Below, in pieces: positions 1 through 8,790 of a stretch of 64,000 nt of DNA; positions within the stretch are counted from its first letter, which is position 1; each line of letters starts with the position of its first letter. The stretch is from the NCBI RefSeq assembly GCF_011440375.1, contig NZ_JAAOIR010000004.1, positions 62,001 to 126,000 of the forward strand, in the 5' to 3' direction. Position numbers and translations under genes: made by a program. The notes under the pieces were generated by a model that did not search any database, was not told the DNA's origin, and worked only from the letters and a program-made list of their open reading frames with translations. Source of the stretch: Halorubellus sp. JP-L1 (GTDB taxonomy: Archaea > Halobacteriota > Halobacteria > Halobacteriales > Natrialbaceae).

Positions 1-1
1 C

Positions 2-877
2 GGTTCGAACGACCGCACCCGCGAGTGGGAGCTCGTCGCGTTAGAGAGCGCGGACGGGACGAAGCGCTGGTCGGTGACGCTACCCGTCGCCGAGGAGGAA
101 CAGCCACGCGCGAGCCTCGTCGACGGGAGTCGAGCGGTCGTCGTGACCGGCTCGATGAACGACGCGTCCACGCAGTACTCGGACCTGCTCGTCGTCGACC
201 TCGACGCGCAGTCCGTGACGTACGAGGCCAGGCTGGCGGACGCCCAGCTCAACCCGGAGGACCTCGCGCTCGACGGCGACACGCTCCTCGTCACGACCGA
301 CGAGGCCGCGTCGGGCGTGGACAACGTCGTCGCGTTCGACCTCGCGGAGCGGGAGCGACGCTGGTCGAAGCGCCTCCCGATCGGCGAGAGCATCCCCGTC
401 CTCGGCGACGACGACGTCTACCTCGCCACGGAGAGCGACACGCGAACCGCCGCCGTCCGCGCACTCGCTCGAAGCGACGGATCGGAGACGTGGACGTTCG
501 ACCTCCAGAGCGCACCCCGGACGGGGGTCACCGTCGCCCACGGTCGGGTCTACGCCGTCACCAACAACAAACTGTACGCCGTCGATGCGACCGACGGCAC
601 GCCGACGTGGTCGTACGCGCCGACGGAGGGCCCCCGCATCCACGGCGGGTCGAGCCAGCTCCCGGTCGCGACGAGCGAGCACCTCCTCCTCGGGAGTAAC
701 TTCGGCGAGGACGGTACCGGCGCCGTCCGCGCGGTCACGGTCGCGGACGGCGAACTCGCGTGGCGCGTCGACCTCCCCCACGTCGAAGTGTATAGCCCGT
801 TCGTCGTCGACGACCACCTCTACGCGTTCGGTCGCGACCGCGAGGACGGCACCGGCGGCGTCTACGCGCTCCACTGA
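2..877 (+). CDS. PQQ-type beta-propeller protein, 5' end outside window
   Basis: Only the C-terminal 291 residues are present; the reading frame is open from base 2, so the true start lies upstream. The sequence has the repeated blade signature of PQQ-binding-like (WD40/PQQ) beta-propellers: strings such as ALESADGTKRWSVTLP, DLAERERRWSKRLP, RSDGSETWTFDL, DATDGTPTWSYAP and TVADGELAWRVDLP, in which a 'DG..W' turn closes each blade, followed by 'VYAV', 'LYAVD' strands. Such haloarchaeal proteins are usually exported through Tat and act as extracellular scaffold or quinoprotein-like modules. The cofactor cannot be predicted because the N-terminus is missing. The neighbour downstream is on the opposite strand. 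Family assignment is good, function unknown. Confidence 0.8.
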   Translation, partial: GSNDRTREWELVALESADGTKRWSVTLPVAEEEQPRASLVDGSRAVVVTGSMNDASTQYSDLLVVDLDAQSVTYEARLADAQLNPEDLALDGDTLLVTTDEAASGVDNVVAFDLAERERRWSKRLPIGESIPVLGDDDVYLATESDTRTAAVRALARSDGSETWTFDLQSAPRTGVTVAHGRVYAVTNNKLYAVDATDGTPTWSYAPTEGPRIHGGSSQLPVATSEHLLLGSNFGEDGTGAVRAVTVADGELAWRVDLPHVEVYSPFVVDDHLYAFGRDREDGTGGVYALH

Positions 878-908
878 CGCCGCTCCGGCCATGCGATGGG
901 CCGCGTCG

Positions 909-1763
909 TCACCCGAGTTCTGCGACGCGGAACCGCGCGTAACTCAGGCCGAGCGCGACCGTGCCCCACGCCGTCATGACGAGGTAGTTGTACCAGTTCT
1001 CGCTGTAGAGCTCTTCGCCGTTGCCCGCGTAATTCCGCGTGACGCGCGGGTACTCGCCCGTTCCGACCACGCCGTCGTACACGGGCTCGAGCCCGGAGAG
1101 GTACGCCGTCGTCGGGGAGGCCATCTGGATGTACCCCAGCGTGTCGTCGGCGACGGTCGTCCCGAGCAGGTCGGCGATCGTCGTGACGACCGCGCTCAGG
1201 CTCACGACGGGGAGGAACCCGAGCCAGAACGGCCCGAGGAGGAAGTACGCGCCGATGACGCCGAACATCGCGCGCGACCGTCGGCTCGCGACCGTCGAGC
1301 ACGCGACGAAGATCGCGGTCATCGACGCGACGAACAGCGACGAGACGGCGGCGAACGTGAGGAACCGCATCACGTCCACGCTCCCGTCGTACAACCCGAG
1401 CCCGATCAGGAGTGCGGCGACCGTCGACAGGAGGACGGCACCGATGGCGACCGCGGTCCGGGAGACGTACTTCCCGAACACGTACTCGGCGCGCGTGTTC
1501 GGGAGGCCGAGCGCGTGCTTGATCGACCCGCGCTCGCGGTCGCCGGCGACGGCGAGGTACGTGAGCGGGACGAGGATGAGCGGGAAGACGAGGAAGAAGA
1601 AGAACGACACGTCGAACAGCGCGCGGAACGCGTCGTCGTGGAACTCCGCGACCGAGTACGTGATGAGGGAGACGAACGCGGTGAGGACGGCGACGACGCC
1701 GATGACGACGTACGACCGCCGCGTGTTCTTGAAGTCGTCCCGGAGGATGGTGGTGAACGTCAC
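909..1763 (-). CDS. ABC transporter permease (ABC-2 / NosY type)
   Basis: A 284-residue membrane protein with about six hydrophobic segments, starting with a short cytoplasmic stretch (MTFTTILRDDFKNTRRSY) and a first membrane helix at about 19-40. The 'GDRERGSIKHALGLPNTRAEYVFGKY' region after the second helix is the coupling-type motif seen in haloarchaeal ABC-2 permeases of the NosY/CcmB-like exporter group. Its start codon overlaps the stop of the ATPase gene by four bases (ATGA at 1760-1763), so the two are co-transcribed and translationally coupled. Together they form a two-component exporter; the substrate is not evident. A second pair of the same kind lies at 25567-27335. Confidence 0.88.
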   Translation of the reverse strand: MTFTTILRDDFKNTRRSYVVIGVVAVLTAFVSLITYSVAEFHDDAFRALFDVSFFFFLVFPLILVPLTYLAVAGDRERGSIKHALGLPNTRAEYVFGKYVSRTAVAIGAVLLSTVAALLIGLGLYDGSVDVMRFLTFAAVSSLFVASMTAIFVACSTVASRRSRAMFGVIGAYFLLGPFWLGFLPVVSLSAVVTTIADLLGTTVADDTLGYIQMASPTTAYLSGLEPVYDGVVGTGEYPRVTRNYAGNGEELYSENWYNYLVMTAWGTVALGLSYARFRVAELG

Positions 1764-2746
1764 GCGGACTCACCTCCGTCGGCCGCCGCCACTTGCTCTC
1801 GTTCGCTCCCGGCGTCCCCTGCCGTCTCTCGCGCGGCCGCAGGTGCGTCGCTCGTGAATTCGTCGAACAGCGCCTCCAGCGACGCCTCCTCGATGCCGAC
1901 GTCGCGGACGGTCGCGCGCTCGTCGACGTGCCGGAGGACGCGCATCTTCGCCGTCGCATCGCTGACTTCGACGTCGACCCTGCGGTCGTCGACGGTCACC
2001 GACCTGACGTCGTCGAGGTCCGCGACGCCGAGGTCGGCGGGCGGCGCGCCGAGCGTGACCGATACCGTGGCACCCGCACCCATCTCCGACCGCAGGTTCT
2101 CGATGGTGTCGACGGCGACCAGCTCGCCCTGGTTGAGGATGCCGACGCGATCGCAGACCTTCTCGACCTCCTCGAGGATGTGACTGCAGAAGAACACGCT
2201 CGCGCCGCGGGCCGCCTCCTCGCGGATTATCTCCCGAAGGAGACCGACGCCGTCCGGGTCGAGTCCCGTCGACGGCTCGTCGAGGATGAGCAGGTCCGGG
2301 TCGCCGACGAGCGCCACCGCGAGCGACATCCGCTTGGCCATCCCCGTCGAGTACTCGCTCGCGGCTCGACGGGCGTCGTCGGGCGCCAGCCCCACGCGGT
2401 CGAGGAGTTCGTCCGGGTCGTCGCTCGCGCCCTTCGCGTGGATCGCGGACTGGACGTGCTCGCGCCCGGTGAGGTTCTCGTACGGCTCGTACCCCTCGGG
2501 GAGGAGACCGATCCGTCGTCGGATCGCGAGCGACTCCTCGGTGACGTCCATCCCGAGGACGTCGACCGATCCGGACGTGGGCTGGAGGAACCCGAGGATC
2601 GTGTTGATCGTCGTCGACTTGCCGGCGCCGTTGGGACCCAGAAATCCGAACACCTCGCCCTCGTCGACTGCGAGGTCGAGGCCGTCGACGGCGAGGACGT
2701 CCTCGCCGAAGCGCTTCGTCAGGGCGTCAGTTCGTATCGCTGTCAT
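1760..2746 (-). CDS. ABC transporter ATP-binding protein
   Basis: A 328-residue ATPase of the CcmA/NosF group. Walker A GPNGAGKST is at about 37-45, the signature is the degenerate YSTGMAKRM, Walker B is LLILDEP with the D-loop STGLDP, and the H-loop is in FCSHILEEVE. A C-terminal extension of about 100 residues follows the nucleotide-binding domain, as is common for ABC-2 exporters. The start is placed at the second of two adjacent ATG codons (2749 or 2746) because a TTTATTAC box lies at 2772-2779, giving a nearly leaderless message; an upstream in-frame extension exists but is before this promoter. Partner of the permease that overlaps its 3' end. Confidence 0.92.
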   Translation of the reverse strand: MTAIRTDALTKRFGEDVLAVDGLDLAVDEGEVFGFLGPNGAGKSTTINTILGFLQPTSGSVDVLGMDVTEESLAIRRRIGLLPEGYEPYENLTGREHVQSAIHAKGASDDPDELLDRVGLAPDDARRAASEYSTGMAKRMSLAVALVGDPDLLILDEPSTGLDPDGVGLLREIIREEAARGASVFFCSHILEEVEKVCDRVGILNQGELVAVDTIENLRSEMGAGATVSVTLGAPPADLGVADLDDVRSVTVDDRRVDVEVSDATAKMRVLRHVDERATVRDVGIEEASLEALFDEFTSDAPAAARETAGDAGSEREQVAAADGGESA

Positions 2747-2771
2747 CATCTCGACCGAGAACTGGAAGGGG

Positions 2772-2779
2772 TAATAAAT
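2772..2779 (-). promoter_or_regulatory. TATA box of the ABC exporter operon
   Basis: TTTATTAC read on the minus strand, about 23 nt before the ATG pair at 2746-2749. The spacing fits leaderless transcription as known for haloarchaea. Confidence 0.65.
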
Positions 2780-2950
2780 GTCGGGGACTGTTGCTCGCTC
2801 GGCAAACGCGACCCCGTCCCGTTCGAGCGACGCGGGCGGCACGTCACGTTCGACGCATCGACGTCACGACGACTCGGATCGAGCGCCGACCGTCGCCGCG
2901 AGCCCACGCCGCCGCGTACGCTTTTGTCGTTCGGCACCGTCGAGGTCGTC

Positions 2951-3472
2951 ATGCACATGCTCGCCGTCCTCGCCACACGCGTCGCGCTCCAGTTCGACTC
3001 GCCGTTCGGACCGACGGGCGTCGACGTCGACGTCACGACCGGCCTCGGGAGCGGCGCCCTCGGCGCGTTCTTCACCACGCTCGTCGTCGGCGCGATCCTC
3101 GTCACGTTCGCGCCCGACTGGACGCGAACGATGACCGCACGAGTCGTCGACGACACCGTCGGGTCGTTCGTCTACGGCGTCGTCTCGCTCCTCTTCTTCG
3201 TCCTCGCCGGCGTCGTCCTCTTCGTCACGCTCGTCGGCATCCCGCTCGCGATCCTGCTCGCGATCGTCGTCGGCCTCGTCTGGGCGGTCGGCGCCGCAGT
3301 CGCGTACCTCGCAATCGCCGAACGCCTCCTCGGCGCCGACGAAAGCGATATGGTCCTGCTGGTCGCCGCCGCCGCGATGAACGGCGTCCTCACGCTCACC
3401 GGGATCGGCGGACTCGTCTCGTTCCTCGTCGGCGCCACCGGCTTCGGCGCTCTCCTCCGCGACCGCCTGTGA
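2951..3472 (+). CDS. small polytopic membrane protein, unknown function
   Basis: A 173-residue hydrophobic protein with about four membrane segments: one near 38-55, two in a glycine- and valine-rich hairpin around 75-130 (LVGIPLAILLAIVVGLVW) and one near the C-terminus. Similar glycine-rich 'GIPLA..L' membrane modules occur at the end of haloarchaeal bactofilin/polymer-forming proteins, but the N-terminal beta-helix is missing here. The ATG at 2951 is chosen because the long upstream extension of the same frame runs antisense through the ABC operon and has no membrane character. A weak T-rich box (CTTTTG) lies about 25 nt upstream. No function can be assigned. Confidence 0.7.
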   Translation: MHMLAVLATRVALQFDSPFGPTGVDVDVTTGLGSGALGAFFTTLVVGAILVTFAPDWTRTMTARVVDDTVGSFVYGVVSLLFFVLAGVVLFVTLVGIPLAILLAIVVGLVWAVGAAVAYLAIAERLLGADESDMVLLVAAAAMNGVLTLTGIGGLVSFLVGATGFGALLRDRL

Positions 3473-3480
3473 ACTGCCTA

Positions 3481-3506
3481 GGGGCAAGCCCCGAGGCACT
3501 CGCCTC
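3481..3506. other. two adjacent small perfect hairpins after the membrane protein gene
   Basis: GGGGCAAGCCCC (3481-3492, 5-bp stem, 2-nt loop) is followed directly by GAGGCACTCGCCTC (3493-3506, 5-bp stem, 4-nt loop). They begin 9 bases after the stop codon of the upstream gene. They may act as a transcript 3' structure, or be a remnant of an IS200/IS605-type end, since such ends carry subterminal hairpins. No transposase is nearby. Confidence 0.4.
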
Positions 3507-3564
3507 AAACCGCCTGTAGACTCCTCCCGACGAGGAACCACCACCGGGAGGCCGCCACAACGCG

Positions 3565-3570
3565 TTTATC
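3565..3570 (+). promoter_or_regulatory. TATA box of the histidine kinase gene
   Basis: TTTATC located 27 nt before the TTG codon at 3597, which supports the TTG as start of a leaderless message. Confidence 0.6.
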
Positions 3571-3596
3571 CTGCCGCTCCTTTCGATACGAGTATC

Positions 3597-5321
3597 TTGC
3601 AACTGGGGGTCGTCGTCGCGTTGACGTCCGTACTCGTCGGAGCCGCGAACCTCGGGCTCCTCGCGTACCTCCGGCGGCTCCCCGATCGACCTGGACTCTC
3701 GTGGTTCAGGGGCGTCATCGCCGCCCAGGCCGTCTTCTGCGTGACGTACGGCGCCGGCTTGCTCGTCGGCGACAGCCCCCTTCGCGTCCCGCTCCTGATG
3801 GGGTACTGGCTCGCCGCCATCTGGATCGGGGTCGCGTACCTCGGGTTCGCGCTCGTCTACACGGGCCGGGCTCGCTACGTGCACTCGCGAGCGTTCCGCG
3901 GCATCGTCGCACTCCAGGCGGTCGCGAGCGTCGTCGTCCTCACGTATCCGCTGCACGACTACGGGCCGACGAACGTCGAACTCGTCGAGTTCGGCGGCGT
4001 GCTCGTCCTCGAGTACACGCACTCGGCGTTCGTCGTCCTCGAGTTCCTCACCGTCGTCGCGCTCGCGACGCTGGGCGTCGCGCTCCTCATCGATACCGTC
4101 GTCAGCTACGGGCCGCTGTACCGCAAGCACGCGTTCGCGATCGCGGTCACGCCGCTCCCGCCGACGGCCGCGTTCCTCGCGTGGCTCCTCGAGGTCGGGC
4201 CATTCTACCCGCTGAACTTCACGGCGCTCGCGTTCTTCCCGCATCTCGTCCTCGACCTGTACGCCCTCTTCGGCGAGGACATGTTCGAGTTCCCGCCCGC
4301 CACTCGCCGGCGCGCGGAACGCGCCGCCGTCGAGGACCTCGGGAATCCCGTGCTCGTCGTCGACCCCGACGACCGCATCGTCCGCCTGAACGCCGCCGCC
4401 GTGGACGCACTCGGCGTCGACGAGAACGCGGCACTCGCGACGGACGTCGCGACGTACCTCGACACCGTCGACGACGGGTTCGACGGCGACCACGTCCGCA
4501 TCGCCGGCGACCGGGACTCCGGGACGTATGCCCGCACCCGGAACCCGCTCGACGACGGCGCTGGCGGCGTCGTCGGCCACACGGTCGTCCTCCAGGACGT
4601 CACCGCCGAACGCCGCCGCGAGCAACGCGTCGGCGTCCTGAACCGCGTCCTCCGGCACAACCTCCGGAACGACCTCACCGTCGTCCTCGGCACGGTCACC
4701 GCCGCCGCCGACGCCGTCGACGACCCCGAGATCGAGTCGCTCCTCGAGACGGCCGCGGAGCAGACTCGCGACCTCTCCGCGCTCGGCGAGCGCGCCCGCG
4801 AGGTCGAAGCCACGATGTCCGGCACCGTCGACACCGACCAGGTCGTCGACGCCAGCGCAGTCCTCGACGCGGTCCGCGACGACCTCGCCGCTCGCCACCC
4901 CGACGCCGCCATCGACGTCGACGTCCCCGTGGACTGTCGAGTGCCGGCGGACCCGGACGTCCTCCGCGTCGTCTTCGAGAACCTCGTCGAGAACGGCATC
5001 GTCCACGACGACGGCGACCGCCCGACGGTCGCGGTCGGCGTCGACGACGGCACCCACCGCGAGTCCGGAGGGGTCACCGCGGCGTCGCCCTCGGCGAGCG
5101 CGACCGACGGTGGATCCGTCACGTTCGTCGTCACCGACACCGGTCCCGGCATCCCCGGGCACGAACTCGACGTCCTCGACGGCCGCGAATCCGCGCTCGA
5201 CCACGGCAGTGGCCTCGGGCTCTTCGTCGTCAACTGGGGCGTCACCACGCTCGGCGGCGACCTCGCGTTCGACGTCGACGACGACGGTACCCGCGTCCAC
5301 GTCACGCTCCCCGCCGCGTGA
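3597..5321 (+). CDS. membrane sensor histidine kinase with PAS domain
   Basis: A 574-residue kinase. Residues 1-225 hold about seven membrane helices, like the histidine-kinase N-terminal 7TM sensor module. A PAS domain follows at about 245-338 (NPVLVVDPDDRIVRLNAAA). The dimerisation/phosphoacceptor region contains LNRVLRHNLRNDL with His354, the form typical for haloarchaeal kinases. The ATPase domain has the N box FENLVENGIVHDDGD, the G1 box VTDTGPGIP and the G2 box GSGLGLFVVNWGV. The start is a TTG, chosen from the TATA box spacing. No response regulator is adjacent; the nearest receiver protein is the RR/PAS gene at 45014. The signal sensed is unknown. Confidence 0.9.
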   Translation: MQLGVVVALTSVLVGAANLGLLAYLRRLPDRPGLSWFRGVIAAQAVFCVTYGAGLLVGDSPLRVPLLMGYWLAAIWIGVAYLGFALVYTGRARYVHSRAFRGIVALQAVASVVVLTYPLHDYGPTNVELVEFGGVLVLEYTHSAFVVLEFLTVVALATLGVALLIDTVVSYGPLYRKHAFAIAVTPLPPTAAFLAWLLEVGPFYPLNFTALAFFPHLVLDLYALFGEDMFEFPPATRRRAERAAVEDLGNPVLVVDPDDRIVRLNAAAVDALGVDENAALATDVATYLDTVDDGFDGDHVRIAGDRDSGTYARTRNPLDDGAGGVVGHTVVLQDVTAERRREQRVGVLNRVLRHNLRNDLTVVLGTVTAAADAVDDPEIESLLETAAEQTRDLSALGERAREVEATMSGTVDTDQVVDASAVLDAVRDDLAARHPDAAIDVDVPVDCRVPADPDVLRVVFENLVENGIVHDDGDRPTVAVGVDDGTHRESGGVTAASPSASATDGGSVTFVVTDTGPGIPGHELDVLDGRESALDHGSGLGLFVVNWGVTTLGGDLAFDVDDDGTRVHVTLPAA

Positions 5322-5418
5322 GTCTGCGGACTGCGCCGCATCGAACCTCGTCGTCGCGCCATCCTGTGACGTCTCCGCTGCCGGTATCGCTTTCACCGAC
5401 CAACGCTTACGCTCGACA

Positions 5419-6072
5419 ATGACAGAACCTCGCGTCGTGGTCTGCCGGAACGAGGTCGACCCGGCGCACGCCTACCACTGCGACGCTCTCGCCGCGTCGC
5501 TCCCGGACGCCGTCGAACTCGACTACGCCGCGGGCGACCGACCCGACCTCGACGACGCCGACGCCGTCGTCCTCACGGGGAGTACCGCGGGGGTCTACGA
5601 GGCCGACGCGTACCCGTGGATGCACTCGCAGATGGCGCTCGTCGAGACGCTCGTCGACCGCGAGATCCCGACGCTCGCGGTCTGCTTCGGGCACCAGCTC
5701 GCGAACGCCGCGCTCGGCGGAACCGTCGAGGCGAAGGAGACGACCGCCCGACTGGTCGACGTCGAGTTCGCCGACGACCCACTCTTTGCGGGCGTCGAAC
5801 CGGTCGTCCCCGCCGTCCACGGCGACGTCGTCGTCGAACCCGCGCCAGCGATGGACGTCGTCGCGACGACGGACTACTACGACGCGTTCGCTACGCGGCA
5901 CCGCGACGCGCCGCTGTGGAGCGTCCAGTTCCACCCCGAGTTCACCGCCGCGCACCGCGACCGCCTCGACGCCGACTACGGCTGGAGCGACGGTGACCAC
6001 TCCTTCGCGGACGTGAACGCGGGCCGCGTCTACGCGAACTTCACGCGAATCGTCGCCGACGGCGACTACTGA
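5419..6072 (+). CDS. class I glutamine amidotransferase family protein
   Basis: A 217-residue stand-alone GATase1 domain, resembling the GMP-synthase-glutaminase-like family. The nucleophile elbow is LAVCFGHQLAN (Cys at about 94), and the catalytic His-Glu pair lies in SVQFHPEFT at about 175. It carries no synthetase domain and is therefore either an amidotransferase subunit for an unknown partner or a peptidase/hydrolase-like member. The ATG at 5419 matches the family N-terminus (RVVVCRNE); the upstream in-frame stretch overlaps the kinase gene in another frame and is rejected. It lies 97 bases after the kinase gene, so it may have its own promoter. Confidence 0.82.
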   Translation: MTEPRVVVCRNEVDPAHAYHCDALAASLPDAVELDYAAGDRPDLDDADAVVLTGSTAGVYEADAYPWMHSQMALVETLVDREIPTLAVCFGHQLANAALGGTVEAKETTARLVDVEFADDPLFAGVEPVVPAVHGDVVVEPAPAMDVVATTDYYDAFATRHRDAPLWSVQFHPEFTAAHRDRLDADYGWSDGDHSFADVNAGRVYANFTRIVADGDY

Positions 6073-6106
6073 CTCCAGGAACTGACTCGATGGTGTTACT
6101 GGCCAG

Positions 6107-7444
6107 TTACACCGAGTCGACGAAGCCCTCGGGGACGTCGGCGACGCGGCCCTGCTCGAAGAGCGCGACGACGGCCTCGTACTGGTCGTCGCCCTGCGCG
6201 AGCAGGTGCCGGCGGTCGACCGCGGGGAACTCGTCGCTCTCGACGACGTACGCGTTCGTTCCGACGACGTAGTCGCGGGTCCCGTCGATCTCCTCGCCGC
6301 CGACGCGCATGGCTTCGACGGTGCCGTCGCCGGCGACGCGGAGCGACGCGCCCGCGACCTGCAGCCAGCACGCGAACGCGCCGGTGCCGCGCGCGGCGCG
6401 TTCGTCCGTCACGACGCTGTCCCGGAGGAGTCGTGCGAGCGTCCGCCCCGAGACTTCCAGTCGGCACAGCGGCGCGGCGAACGGCACGAGTCCGATGACG
6501 TCCGCGCGCGAGACCGTCCCCTTCAGTCGCGGGCCCTCGCGGATGGCGCGCGTGTCGACGACGCCAACGTCAGCGCTCGCGCCCTCGCGGTACGCCGTCG
6601 CGACCAGCGACCCGGTGCGTTCTCGGCCCGCGAACCGACGCGTCGCGTCCCGGACCAGTGGCTCCTCCAGGTAGCCGACGGTGTCCTCGAGGCCCACGCG
6701 ATACCGTTCGGCCTGCAGGATCTCCGCGACGGACTCGTCGACCGTCGCCGCCTCGACGTCGTGGTCGTCCGTCTCCACGCGCTCGCCCGTGAACTCGAGT
6801 TCCCACACGACCTCCCCGTTCACGCCCGGACGGACGATCGGCGTCCCCGAGATGCGTTCGCGACCGACGCGATGCACGTGCCCGGCCGCGATCGCGTCGA
6901 CGCCCCGCTGCCGTGCGAGCGTCCGCACGACCTCGTCGCCGGCATGCGCCAGCACGAGGATCGCGCGGACGCCGTGGTCGCGCAGGTCTGCCACGGCGGT
7001 CCGCACCGCGCGGACCGGGTCCTCGACCGCCAGCGCGTCCGGCACCGACGACGCCGGGTCCGTGATGCCGACGACGCCGAGCGCGCCGTCCGAGCGGTCG
7101 ACGATCGTCCACGGCGCCGCGTCCCCGAACGGCTGCCCGCCCTCGAGGACGTTCGCCGTCACGTACCGCGCCGGCGAGTCCCACGTCACCTCGCGCGCCG
7201 CCGCCCGACCGTGGTCGAAGTCGTGATTCCCGACCGTCGCCACGTCCGGCGACACCGCGTCGTGGAACGCCAGCGCGTGCGTCCCCTTCGTCTCCAGGCC
7301 GAGCACGCTGGGCGCGAGCGTGTCCCCGCCGTCGGTGACGATCGGCTCCGAGCCACCCGACTCGCGGAGGACGGTCGCCAGACGCCCGGCTCGCTCCGGC
7401 TCGTCAAGTCCGGCCTCCACGTCGGCGAAGTGCAGCACCCGCAC
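6107..7444 (-). CDS. metallophosphatase / 5'-nucleotidase family protein (UshA-like)
   Basis: A 445-residue protein with an N-terminal calcineurin-like phosphoesterase domain and a C-terminal 5'-nucleotidase domain (from about 280). Metal motifs seen: TDGGD at 37-41, GNHDFDHG at 72-79, LAHAGDE near 165 and AAGHVHR near 188. In the first motif (HFADVEAG) the family's usual Asp-x-His is Asp8-x-Glu10, so one expected metal-binding His is replaced by Glu; I believe this is a haloarchaeal variant rather than damage, because all other motifs are intact. There is no signal peptide, so it should act in the cytoplasm on nucleotides or cyclic nucleotides. Stand-alone gene. Confidence 0.85.
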   Translation of the reverse strand: MRVLHFADVEAGLDEPERAGRLATVLRESGGSEPIVTDGGDTLAPSVLGLETKGTHALAFHDAVSPDVATVGNHDFDHGRAAAREVTWDSPARYVTANVLEGGQPFGDAAPWTIVDRSDGALGVVGITDPASSVPDALAVEDPVRAVRTAVADLRDHGVRAILVLAHAGDEVVRTLARQRGVDAIAAGHVHRVGRERISGTPIVRPGVNGEVVWELEFTGERVETDDHDVEAATVDESVAEILQAERYRVGLEDTVGYLEEPLVRDATRRFAGRERTGSLVATAYREGASADVGVVDTRAIREGPRLKGTVSRADVIGLVPFAAPLCRLEVSGRTLARLLRDSVVTDERAARGTGAFACWLQVAGASLRVAGDGTVEAMRVGGEEIDGTRDYVVGTNAYVVESDEFPAVDRRHLLAQGDDQYEAVVALFEQGRVADVPEGFVDSV

Positions 7445-7590
7445 GAGTTCGTCTCACCGACCGCTACCGGACGCGGGGCCGTAAGCCGTGCGGTCCCCGC
7501 AGCCGCCGCTCGCGACCATCGACGTGACACCTAGTCGTTCAGTGCGCGGCCCGATGCTGCCGGGTCAGTTCACGGCGCGCTGTGGTCGAG

Positions 7591-7776
7591 TCAGTTCGCG
7601 GGCTCGACGGGAGACTTCGGCTGGACGCGTTCGTCCTCTTCCTCGCCGTCTTCGCCATCTTCGCCGCCTCCCGCACCGTCTTCTTCGCCACCTTCCTCCT
7701 CCGGACCGGAGCAGCCGGCGAGCGCGAGCGGGACCAGCAGGGACGATCCGAGCGTCAGGACGCGTCTTCGATCCAT
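7591..7776 (-). CDS. very short Tat lipoprotein with acidic tail
   Basis: A 61-residue protein. It begins MDRRRVLTLGSSLLVPLALA followed by GCSG: a twin-arginine-type signal with a lipobox (LAGC), so it is predicted to be exported through Tat and lipid-anchored at Cys22. The mature part is only about 40 residues, rich in Glu, Asp and Gly, and ends in VQPKSPVEPAN. Nothing in it suggests a catalytic domain. It could be a surface charge peptide, or the surviving N-terminus of a longer lipoprotein cut short by a frameshift; I saw no in-frame continuation that looks coding. The upstream same-frame stretch is antisense noise through the MOSC gene. Confidence 0.6.
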   Translation of the reverse strand: MDRRRVLTLGSSLLVPLALAGCSGPEEEGGEEDGAGGGEDGEDGEEEDERVQPKSPVEPAN

Positions 7777-7859
7777 ATCCGGTCCCTCGCTCGTAGGTCG
7801 GAAGAGACTGCTGCAAGCGTCTGCATGGACGTTCGGGACGACGCAGGCTCCGAGGAGGG

Positions 7860-8672
7860 TCAGTCCGCCGCGCTGGCCGCGTCGCGCGGTCGCGTGCCGA
7901 AGACCTCGACCTCGTCCCCGACCGCGAGCGTCCCGCCGTCGGCGGACTCGTGGACGCGCGAGAGCGCCATCACCTGATAGTAGTGCTCGAGCGCGTCCGC
8001 GTCCGCCCACGCCGGCATCGTCGCCTCGCGGCGCTCGACGAACCGACGCTGGAACCCCTCGATCGCCTCGCCAGTATCCGGGTCCCGTGATGGGACGACG
8101 CAACGCGCACAGCACCCGACGCCCTCGAACTCCACGTCGCCGATGCGGAACGCGACCACCTCGTCTCCGCCGGTCCACAGGCGGTCCTCCCAGAACGGCT
8201 CCGCGTCCACGACGACGTTCGCGCGGATCCGACGCCTGACGTTCGCAGGGTCCAGGTCGAACCACTCGCCGATCGCCTCGAGCGTTCCCGTCGAGACGAT
8301 AGAGGGCCCCTTTGCGTACTCTCGGTCCATGAACCCACCGCCGGCGTCCCGAACGAGCGCGACGGGATAGCCGAGGTAGTCGCTGAACCACGCGTTCGCG
8401 TCCCCGCGCTCGCTGTCGAGCGCGAACGACACCGCCGCGTCCGCCGCTTCGTCGTTCCTGCGGGCGGTGAGCGTCCGCGTCTCGGGGTCGTAGGAACTGC
8501 GGACGCGGTGGAGGGCCGGTTCGCCCGTGGCCTTGACGAGTTCGCGGTCGTCGTCCTGGAGCGCGTACTCGCGGTCGTGGCGGAGACGACCGCCGACGAG
8601 GTCGACCTCGTCCACGAGCAGCGGGTCCAGCGACTTCACCGGGTGCGTCACGAGTGCGTCCACAGTCGGCAT
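7860..8672 (-). CDS. MOSC domain protein (molybdenum cofactor sulfurase-like)
   Basis: A 270-residue protein with a MOSC N-terminal beta-barrel (VDALVTHPVKSLDP, residues 1-100) and a MOSC domain (about 115-260). The conserved cysteine region GVGCCARCVVPSRDPDTGE is intact; in the family this Cys carries the sulfur handed to the molybdenum cofactor or acts in mARC-type reductases. The start at 8672 gives the usual family N-terminus; a 26-residue upstream extension (rich in W and G) is not family-like. No ferredoxin domain is fused. Monocistronic by context. Confidence 0.88.
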   Translation of the reverse strand: MPTVDALVTHPVKSLDPLLVDEVDLVGGRLRHDREYALQDDDRELVKATGEPALHRVRSSYDPETRTLTARRNDEAADAAVSFALDSERGDANAWFSDYLGYPVALVRDAGGGFMDREYAKGPSIVSTGTLEAIGEWFDLDPANVRRRIRANVVVDAEPFWEDRLWTGGDEVVAFRIGDVEFEGVGCCARCVVPSRDPDTGEAIEGFQRRFVERREATMPAWADADALEHYYQVMALSRVHESADGGTLAVGDEVEVFGTRPRDAASAAD

Positions 8673-8790
8673 ACCACGACCACCGGGCGCCGGCGGCGTG
8701 AACGCTTCGGTCCCCCACCAGACTCGCCGCTCACCGGACTTGCCGCTCACCAGACTCGCTGCCTACCACATCTGGTCTCTGCTCTCCCGC

